From CBDCWO01 sp965223405 (GTDB lineage Bacteria > Bacteroidota > Bacteroidia > Chitinophagales > Saprospiraceae): a stretch of 64,000 nucleotides of DNA. This document shows positions 58,484-64,000 of the stretch, piece after piece. The stretch is from assembly GCA_965223405.1 (NCBI GenBank), contig CBDCWO010000006.1:1612001-1676000 (forward strand), read 5' to 3'. Every line of letters starts with the position of its first letter. Within the stretch, counting starts at the first letter, position 1. The notes under the pieces are model-generated. The model was not told the origin of the DNA. It did not search any database and saw only the letters and a program-made list of their open reading frames with translations. The translations under genes and the position numbers were made by a program.

Positions 58484-60036
58484 TTGACTTTCTTTTGCAA
58501 AGCTTCTATCGTACTGACTGGTAAATGCTGCAGATCCAGGATCATAAATCCGTCTAATGCATCTGAGAAATTAGGATCAAGGTTAAAGCTTATGAACTTG
58601 GCATTTTGTTTGACGTATTGCCTCACCAATATCGGGATGCGAATATGGGCTGGTTCGATCTCTTCGATAATCCGGTCCAATTTGGCCAAGTCTTTCCCCA
58701 AGTTCTGCATGATAGCTTTGATATCCAACCCTTCTAATTCAGGTTTAAAAGGAGTCCTAGGTTGTAGATATTTTGCCAATTGGTGATTAAAGAAATGGTT
58801 TTTAATAAATTCAACAATCAAACTTTTGCTCAAATGACTATAATGTTTGCTGATACTAACTGGTCCGTAAATATATCTCAGGTGGGTGTTTTGCAGCATA
58901 AATGTTAATATCCCCTTCCAGAGCAAAAATAAAGGCAAATGCTGTTTCTGATATTTTTTCACAATAAAAGACCGACCCAATTCTACAGACGTCTTGAGAA
59001 TGGGATAAAACTTACTATTTATTTTAAACAAACTGCTAATATAAAAACCATCGGGACCAAAATTTCGAAATATGTCATCCCCTTTTCCAATCCGGTATCC
59101 TCCAGCGATTTCGTTATTTTCTTTGTCATAAATAAAAAGTTGATAATAGTAAAGATCAAATTCATCGATATCCATGGCCTTCCCGGTTCCTTCTCCTACT
59201 TCCCTGAATGTGAGCTCTCTGAGTCTACCTATTTCTTGGATTATATTGGGAATGGAGGCCGCTCTAGCAATGTAAACATTATACTTAATTCGCTGAGTGA
59301 CCAAGTTTTCATAGGTCATTTGATCAATTTCCTCCTTAATTATCTCTTTAGCTATCGGCTGAATAACTTCCGAGGTAACTACTTGGCGTGATTCAAAAAA
59401 AGGATGAACTTTCAATGCCGAGCCAAGTAACGAAATTTTAGCACGGATAAAGCGACGTAGTCTCAACGTATCTCCAAGATTTTGATACATTTTGGCAGAC
59501 ATTGGATTACCAATGCGAACCGTAATTTCACGACCTTCAGGTGTAGGTTGCTGAGACGAAAAATTAAAATGAATCGGAACAATTTTAACTTCTAATTTTC
59601 GAATCAGATTGAGGATGATTAATTCCTGAGTGAGGAAGGATAATTGACGTAATCTACTAAAGTATTGCAGCGATAGGCCAATAGATATTCCTTGCTTAAT
59701 CTTCTGCTCAATCACATGTTGTAAACTTCCATTATTGTTCAGAATTTGGTCCCACTTTAAAGGCTCATGATAATACTCCAACCACGAATTCGGTTTGTTC
59801 TTCAAAAATTTACCAGAAAAGAGTAAAACTTGAAATGCATTTTCCATTTCGACCAATACTTTTCCAATCAACAAGGGATCCAAGTAGTCATCTAGAGAAT
59901 TAGCAATGAAGACAAAACATTTTCTTTTGGGTAACAGGGCCAGATCGCTATCTGCAATTTTTAAGTATAGATTTTGCTGGTCAATCAGTTGTTCGATTAG
60001 CTCATGGATTGTATGTTTTCTATCGATTGTCGCCAT
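58480..60036 (-). CDS. PlsC-like plus GNAT (OlsB-like) fusion acyltransferase
   Basis: 518 residues in two domains. The N-terminal part (1-210) has the PlsC layout (IANSLDDYLDPLLIG, GISIGLSLQYFSR, GREITVRIGNPM), but the catalytic His is replaced: the residue five before Asp53 is Leu48. This domain therefore looks inactive. The C-terminal part (250-518) is a hemolysin/OlsB-like GNAT N-acyltransferase (YNVYIARAASIPNIIQEIGRL, RELTFREVGEGTG, YQLFIYDKENNEIAGGYRIG, GPVSISKHYS). The GNAT domain would acylate an amino group, as in ornithine or glycine lipid synthesis, and the coupled PlsC gene downstream would add the second acyl chain. The assignment to amino-acid lipids is inference from family knowledge. 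Confidence 0.8.
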   Translation of the reverse strand: MATIDRKHTIHELIEQLIDQQNLYLKIADSDLALLPKRKCFVFIANSLDDYLDPLLIGKVLVEMENAFQVLLFSGKFLKNKPNSWLEYYHEPLKWDQILNNNGSLQHVIEQKIKQGISIGLSLQYFSRLRQLSFLTQELIILNLIRKLEVKIVPIHFNFSSQQPTPEGREITVRIGNPMSAKMYQNLGDTLRLRRFIRAKISLLGSALKVHPFFESRQVVTSEVIQPIAKEIIKEEIDQMTYENLVTQRIKYNVYIARAASIPNIIQEIGRLRELTFREVGEGTGKAMDIDEFDLYYYQLFIYDKENNEIAGGYRIGKGDDIFRNFGPDGFYISSLFKINSKFYPILKTSVELGRSFIVKKYQKQHLPLFLLWKGILTFMLQNTHLRYIYGPVSISKHYSHLSKSLIVEFIKNHFFNHQLAKYLQPRTPFKPELEGLDIKAIMQNLGKDLAKLDRIIEEIEPAHIRIPILVRQYVKQNAKFISFNLDPNFSDALDGFMILDLQHLPVSTIEALQKKVK

Positions 60037-60092
60037 TCGTTACTATCTTCACACCCAAGATAATGAAGATGTTTAATACCGAAGATGATAGC

Positions 60093-60100
60093 CAAAGATA
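60093..60100 (-). promoter_or_regulatory. Candidate -7 element of the acyltransferase operon (TATCTTTG)
   Basis: Exact TAnnTTTG on the minus strand, about 57 bases ahead of the ATG at 60036. No TTG or TTTG at the expected upstream distance. The 205-base gap 60037-60241 otherwise shows only AT-rich DNA with a tandem AAGATAT repeat near 60197-60210. Confidence 0.25.
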
Positions 60101-60241
60101 AATGCTTGCGTACCCGCCATTTGGTGCTGAGGATTTCTGCACCTGACTATTTGTCTGACTGTGATGGTCTTTCAAAGATTAGGCTGTAATCATTAAGATA
60201 TTAAGATATGTATTAAGCAAATTCAATAAAAGATGTAAGAG

Positions 60242-60781
60242 ATGATAAGGATTCTGGCTATAATTTATATGATCAATTTTTTTACAATTCCCATTTTTAC
60301 TCAGAATTCTTTCCATATAGGGCTAGAAACCCAGTTATATCCCACCGGTCTTATTGGAGGTATAAAAGGAATTTATTCATTTCAAAAAGTAAATTCAGTT
60401 TACACAAAATTTGGTTATAATCTGGTAAGACACCGAGACCAGGGTGTTCATGAAGATGAGCGTGGTGGTGGATTTGGGTTTACATTTGGCTATGATCGCT
60501 ACTTCGTGGAAGTTTTCCGCGGATTACACATGGGTGTTCGCTCAGATTTATGGTTTAATAAAATAGAATGGAAGGATGCCATTGGAACACCAGAGCAAGC
60601 AAATGGAAAGACAGAGATTATTGTGTTCCAACCCACATTGCATTCTGGATACAGCTGGCACCTTCCTTCGGTGATTCTAAATCCAGCATTGTCGTTCGGA
60701 TGGGAAATAAACATTAAGACCAAAGGTTCAGAGGTAGGTCAGGGACCAATATTGTTGGGTGGATTCAGTATCTTGTTTTGA
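60242..60781 (+). CDS. Exported hypothetical protein, probable small outer-membrane beta-barrel
   Basis: 179 residues. A hydrophobic N-terminus (MIRILAIIYMINFFTIPIFTQ) is a likely signal peptide. The rest alternates aromatic and polar residues in short strands (HIGLETQLYPTGLIGGIKGIY, YTKFGYNLVRH, GGGFGFTFGYDRYFVEV, ILLGGFSILF), a pattern of eight-stranded outer-membrane barrels, ending in an aromatic residue as barrels do. The family is not recognised. A TfoX-domain gene follows after 46 bases. Confidence 0.7.
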   Translation: MIRILAIIYMINFFTIPIFTQNSFHIGLETQLYPTGLIGGIKGIYSFQKVNSVYTKFGYNLVRHRDQGVHEDERGGGFGFTFGYDRYFVEVFRGLHMGVRSDLWFNKIEWKDAIGTPEQANGKTEIIVFQPTLHSGYSWHLPSVILNPALSFGWEINIKTKGSEVGQGPILLGGFSILF

Positions 60782-60827
60782 TTAATATGATGCGTTATTC
60801 CAATTTAAGCAATATAAATCAATAATT

Positions 60828-61148
60828 ATGGCGTTGCAAAGCTCATTTGTCGAATTGGTAAAGGATCAGTTATCCGATGTACCAGATTTGATTTTTAAAA
60901 AAATGTTCGGAGGTATTGGTATTTTCGATCAGGGGAAAATGTTTGGTATGATAAGCGCTGAGAATAAATTTTTTTTAAAAGTAAATGATTCCAATCGGGA
61001 AGATTTTGAAAAGATGGGTAGCCAACCGTTCAATCATGCTAAAAAAGGTAAAGGTATGCCTTATTGGGAAGTGCCAGCGAAAATTTTTGATGATAAAGTT
61101 GAATTGAAAAAGTGGGTTCAAAGAAGCTCAGCAATCAATTTTTCGTAG
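60828..61148 (+). CDS. TfoX N-terminal domain protein
   Basis: 106 residues: the whole protein is a TfoX_N domain (FVELVKDQLSDVPDLIFKKMFGGIGIFDQGKMFGMI ... FFLKVNDSN ... MPYWEVPAKIFDD). Proteobacterial TfoX/Sxy turns on competence genes with both N and C domains; single N-domain proteins such as this are widespread and their role is unclear. I would not infer competence from it, even though dprA and recO are in the same window. Confidence 0.88.
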   Translation: MALQSSFVELVKDQLSDVPDLIFKKMFGGIGIFDQGKMFGMISAENKFFLKVNDSNREDFEKMGSQPFNHAKKGKGMPYWEVPAKIFDDKVELKKWVQRSSAINFS

Positions 61149-61188
61149 GGATTGGTGATTTGCTGAATCAAGAAATTGCATAATTAGT

Positions 61189-61569
61189 CTACTGAAATAC
61201 AACCAGGTCAAAATAACGCATTCGTTTGATGGCATTGCAGAACAAATCAAACAGCTGTGTTCCAAAGTTTTTGGGTCTTCCGATTACAAGGTAAATTTTA
61301 TCAGGGTGGGATTTCTTAATTGCTAAGTAACCGTATACGTGTTCTTCACCTAATCTACCACCCATTTCATAGATCTCATAGGATGATAATGGAGACCACA
61401 TCTTAGTAATTAGATTAAGATACAGTCCCATATTTTCCCTTATTAATTCATATGGAAAAAAATCGTGGTCCTTTTTCTGTAGTTTAATCAACTCATAACT
61501 GTCCGCAAGGGTAACGGTCGCTGTTGGTGAAGTTGCTGATGATTGCCAGATATTTCCTGCTAAAATCAT
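61189..61569 (-). CDS. Hypothetical protein
   Basis: 126 residues. The ATG lies at 61569. The first 40 residues carry a threonine-rich, non-signal-like stretch (SSATSPTATVTLADS), the rest is mixed alpha/beta (YELIRENMGLYLNLITKMW, EEHVYGYLAIKKSHPDKIYLVIG). No motif recognised. It is isolated on the minus strand between two plus-strand genes and there is no better frame opposite, so it is plausibly real. Confidence 0.55.
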   Translation of the reverse strand: MILAGNIWQSSATSPTATVTLADSYELIKLQKKDHDFFPYELIRENMGLYLNLITKMWSPLSSYEIYEMGGRLGEEHVYGYLAIKKSHPDKIYLVIGRPKNFGTQLFDLFCNAIKRMRYFDLVVFQ

Positions 61570-61829
61570 GATCTGTTTGTTTTCAAAGGTTCAATTAAGA
61601 GACGGATCAAAAAGTAAAAAGGTTGCATTCTTATAGGCAAATATTTTATTTTAAAGTAAAAGCGATTTGGTTAGCTTATACAGGATATAATGAGATAACA
61701 ACATATTAATTATACATTTCATACAATTTAACACTAAAATTTTTTACCCAAGTTGATACATTGGTTTAATACCAAACACATCGGGATGCATATTGAAGCT
61801 GTTTTTAAAAAATTACTTTGAACCAAAGA

Positions 61830-61837
61830 TATTTTTG
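61830..61837 (+). promoter_or_regulatory. Candidate -7 element of the DUF4442 gene (TATTTTTG)
   Basis: Exact TAnnTTTG about 97 bases ahead of the ATG at 61934. No -33 element at the right spacing. The 364-base gap 61570-61933 shows no gene and is AT-rich. Confidence 0.25.
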
Positions 61838-61933
61838 TAGTACCATGGGTTTCCACTGAGTATATTTATGTAATTTGGTTAGAATTAATATCAAAACTTA
61901 GAATACTACGAGCCTAAGAATAGTTCATAAGGT

Positions 61934-62413
61934 ATGGAAGATGAACCACAACAATACCTCAAGAAGCTTAGATCAAACCGACTTTTTACATGGATGGCCT
62001 TAAGTAAGATTCCCTCGCTTTGGTTTTGGAAGATCCGTATAGAAAAGTTGGATCAAAATGAATCAAAGGTATCCATTCCTTATAACTGGCGTACTAAGAA
62101 TCCCTTTAGATCCATCTATTTTGGTGCGTTATGCGGAGCTGCAGAATTGTCCACCGGGTTATTGGTATTGGCCTCTGTGTATCCAGATAACATTTCAATT
62201 CTGGTTACCAATATAGAAGCTTCTTTTTCGAAAAAGGCCAATCAAAGTGTAACCTTTCACTGCGATGACGGACCTTTGCTTAAACAGGCTCTATTCAAAG
62301 TCAAAGCTGGTGAACCGCAGCGAATAGCCATGCTGAGTATAGGTTACTTACCAGATCTTACCGAAGTTGCAAGGGTAAAAGTAACCTGGTCTATGAAGCA
62401 ACGAAGCTCTTAG
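61934..62413 (+). CDS. DUF4442 / hotdog-fold protein (thioesterase-like)
   Basis: 159 residues. The central region NPFRSIYFGALCGAAELSTGLLVLA has the helix of a hotdog fold (the Asn-Pro-x2-Ser/Thr pattern of DUF4442), followed by antiparallel strands (SILVTNIEASFSKKA, QSVTFHCDDG, VARVKVTWSMK). Hotdog proteins of this group are acyl-CoA thioesterase-like; catalytic residues are not established. No signal peptide. It stands alone, between a hypothetical gene and the GIN-domain lipoprotein on the opposite strand. Confidence 0.8.
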   Translation: MEDEPQQYLKKLRSNRLFTWMALSKIPSLWFWKIRIEKLDQNESKVSIPYNWRTKNPFRSIYFGALCGAAELSTGLLVLASVYPDNISILVTNIEASFSKKANQSVTFHCDDGPLLKQALFKVKAGEPQRIAMLSIGYLPDLTEVARVKVTWSMKQRSS

Positions 62414-62485
62414 TATTACAAAAACAAAGTAATTGTAGAATAAATCGAAGGTTTTTCAAGATCAAGTTCCGCGACTCTCTGTTGG

Positions 62486-63205
62486 CTATACACCTTTGAC
62501 TTTTCCACTGCCCGAAACATGACTATCTATTCGGGGTCTTCCCTTGTAATGAATATCGCCACTTCCCGAAATTCTGGCTTCCAAATTTTCGCGAACTTCC
62601 ATACCACAATTACCGGAACCACTAATAAAAACCGAACATTCATCAGAAACAAAATCCATGGCCTTAACATCTCCTGAACCACTAATACGGACCTCAGCAG
62701 TATTAGAATTACCGTTTAGATAAATATTACCGGAGCCACTAATCCTGCAATTGACTCGTGTACAACTAATATCTGCCCGAATAGATCCTGAACCACTTAT
62801 GGCAATTTCAAATTGGTTGGCTGTAAAGCGACTTTCAGTGGTAATATTACCTGATCCGTGAAGTTTAATTGCACTTAACTCGGGTACGGTAATATAAAAA
62901 TTAATCGGTTTTGATGTTTTCACATTACCTTTAAAACCAATTTTCCAATTTCTATCTTTAACCTCACTCCTCACATATTCAAATAGATTTTCTTGTGCTT
63001 CGAGGACAACAGATTGTCCAGATCCACGAGTAACATATACATTACCGCTTCCTAATAATGCAATTTTGTTAAAATCCTTAATATCAATTTCCTTTTTAAC
63101 GACAGGGCCTTCGCCTACAATCCTTTTAGTCCAAGCTTGGGTTGAGCACTGAGAAGAAATAAAAAGAAGAGTAGCAAGAAAACAATAGGAATAAAAGCTT
63201 TTCAT
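62486..63205 (-). CDS. Head-GIN domain (DUF2807) lipoprotein
   Basis: About 239 residues from the ATG at 63205, which yields a lipoprotein signal MKSFYSYCFLATLLFISSQC (Cys20). The mature protein is a beta-helix with SGSG turns at regular steps of about 18-20 residues (LHGSGNI, ISGSGSI, ISGSGNI, ISGSGDV, ISGSGNC, ISGSGDI, VSGSGKV), so seven turns can be read. Same family as the 47.7-kb protein. Predicted to be envelope-exposed; binding partner unknown. A near-palindromic site lies 52 bases upstream (63257-63283). Confidence 0.88.
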   Translation of the reverse strand: MKSFYSYCFLATLLFISSQCSTQAWTKRIVGEGPVVKKEIDIKDFNKIALLGSGNVYVTRGSGQSVVLEAQENLFEYVRSEVKDRNWKIGFKGNVKTSKPINFYITVPELSAIKLHGSGNITTESRFTANQFEIAISGSGSIRADISCTRVNCRISGSGNIYLNGNSNTAEVRISGSGDVKAMDFVSDECSVFISGSGNCGMEVRENLEARISGSGDIHYKGRPRIDSHVSGSGKVKGV

Positions 63206-63256
63206 AGTCAAAACAATTGAATTTTCATTTATTAGTATAACATAAAGACGAATATG

Positions 63257-63283
63257 GATCAAAACACGTTACACATTTTGATC
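63257..63283. promoter_or_regulatory. Inverted repeat GATCAAAA-N11-TTTTGATC, candidate operator
   Basis: Perfect 8-bp arms 11 bases apart in the 191-bp divergent gap between the GIN lipoprotein gene (minus) and the antiporter gene (plus). Its distance to the lipoprotein ATG is 52 bases. A chance hairpin in AT-rich DNA cannot be excluded. Confidence 0.35.
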
Positions 63284-63396
63284 TAATTATTGATGTATTT
63301 TACACTCAAATAAATCAACGCCAAACTTTAAACATTAATTCTGCGATTAAGTTAATTATACAGTACCTTTAAAACTAAAAACGGAATACCAACATT

Positions 63397-64000
63397 ATGG
63401 TTGAATTTGCCAGTATTATTATTTTAGGAATAGCAGCTCAATGGATATCCTGGAGGTACCGGGTGCCGGCGATTTTGCCATTGATAATAATTGGCCTGTT
63501 GGTTGGACCAATTTCAACTTTATGGACAGAAAGTGGACACAAATTTATCGAGCCCATATTCCGTGATGGACATGGTCTTTTTCCGGGAGAAAGTTTGTTT
63601 TATTTTGTTTCCCTGGCAATTGGAATTATTCTTTTTGAAGGAGGTTTAACACTCAACATAAGAGAGTTTAAAAGTGTCGGTCTTTCAATTACCCGGTTGA
63701 TTTTAATAGGGTCGCTGATCACTTTTATTGGTGGTGGAATTTCGGTTCATTTTCTGCTGGGTTTGTCATGGAAGATCTCTTTTTTATTTGCTGGTCTGAT
63801 CATAGTAACCGGACCTACGGTTATAGCGCCTATTTTGAGAAATATTCCCTTGACTAAGAATGTTTCTACAGTGCTTAAATGGGAAGGCATCTTAATCGAC
63901 CCATTAGGAGCATTGGTCGCGGTACTTGTATTTGAATTTATCATTTCAGGAGGAGAAGAATTTACCCAACATGCCTTGTTGCAATTTGGAAAAATAATCA
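63397..64000 (+). CDS. Cation/proton antiporter (NhaP/CPA1-like), 3' truncated by the window edge
   Basis: Open reading frame from ATG at 63397 to the window end, 201 residues without a stop. Translation starts MVEFASIIILGIAAQWISWR, then VPAILPLIIIGLLVGP (first helices), FEGGLTLNIREF (the conserved family motif) and GPTVIAPILRN (the region of the transport Asp, here GPTVIAP). These identify the monovalent cation:proton antiporter family; the expected full length is about 400-600 residues, so two thirds is missing. Pumps Na+ or K+ out in exchange for H+. Confidence 0.88.
   Translation, partial: MVEFASIIILGIAAQWISWRYRVPAILPLIIIGLLVGPISTLWTESGHKFIEPIFRDGHGLFPGESLFYFVSLAIGIILFEGGLTLNIREFKSVGLSITRLILIGSLITFIGGGISVHFLLGLSWKISFLFAGLIIVTGPTVIAPILRNIPLTKNVSTVLKWEGILIDPLGALVAVLVFEFIISGGEEFTQHALLQFGKII

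Noticed and set aside
58939..59391. 150-residue frame on the plus strand
   Set aside because: It lies wholly inside the minus-strand acyltransferase-GNAT gene, which has clear motifs; the opposite frame is a shadow.
2311..61148. A natural-competence locus from dprA, recO and TfoX
   Set aside because: The three genes are 26-58 kb apart, have different neighbours and the TfoX-like protein has only the N domain; there are no pilus or ComEC genes.
1..64000. tRNA, rRNA, riboswitch or CRISPR
   Set aside because: I looked for cloverleaf-like segments, conserved rRNA stretches and spaced repeats by eye and saw none. A covariance-model search was not possible here.

Overview
The window reads as chromosomal DNA of a Bacteroidota bacterium, most likely from the Saprospiria or a close relative. 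It is AT-rich. Two proteins end in the gliding-motility-associated C-terminal domain used by type IX secretion (T9SS). The gene set also includes DUF5686, DUF5606, DUF4920, head-GIN/DUF2807 proteins, a fused E1 alpha-beta ketoacid dehydrogenase, GGGP synthase and bacterial TMTC-like and GH3-like proteins. Start sites mostly lack a Shine-Dalgarno sequence, and promoters resemble the Bacteroidota TTTG / TAnnTTTG type. I see no rRNA, tRNA, CRISPR array, prophage or intact insertion sequence. I count 51 credible protein genes plus one partial gene at the right edge.

Layout, 1-16 kb: TMTC-like membrane protein and dprA; a lipoprotein sulfatase; an operon on the minus strand of ECF sigma factor, membrane anti-sigma-like protein and DUF4097-like protein; a TPR lipoprotein with a GMC oxidoreductase; a DUF5686 outer-membrane protein; a tandem pair of CBS-domain proteins behind a near-ideal promoter and a palindrome; then rsgA, a Nudix hydrolase and GGGP synthase as one overlapping operon. 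16-31 kb: a T9SS cargo protein; a three-gene 2-oxoacid oxidoreductase with a GltD-like electron-transfer subunit; a PfkB kinase; a GH3-like protein with a small partner; recO; a second T9SS cargo protein sharing the same internal repeat family. 31-49 kb: an esterase, a fuconolactonase-like hydrolase with a sodium/solute symporter, PBP1A, a branched-chain-type E1 with DUF5606, a GT2 and an SDR; then on the minus strand a tricorn protease homologue, a small membrane protein and a penicillin-acylase-family lipoprotein; then a GIN-domain lipoprotein.

49-64 kb: a 742-bp gene-poor stretch with four copies of a repeat that includes a 31-bp terminal inverted repeat pair (a MITE-like remnant); TraB-like, XdhC and DUF4920 proteins; an exported MORN-repeat caspase; an NlpC/P60 lipoprotein; an overlapping DinB / ATP-grasp / LysE operon meeting a PlsC plus PlsC-GNAT operon tail to tail; small proteins including TfoX and DUF4442; a second GIN lipoprotein; and the start of a cation/proton antiporter.

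Much of the window is core housekeeping and cell-envelope function. The items most worth following up are the MORN-caspase, the DinB/ATP-grasp/LysE operon, the two-gene acyltransferase locus that looks like amino-acid lipid synthesis, the oxidoreductase trio, and the inverted-repeat cluster at 48.5-48.9 kb.
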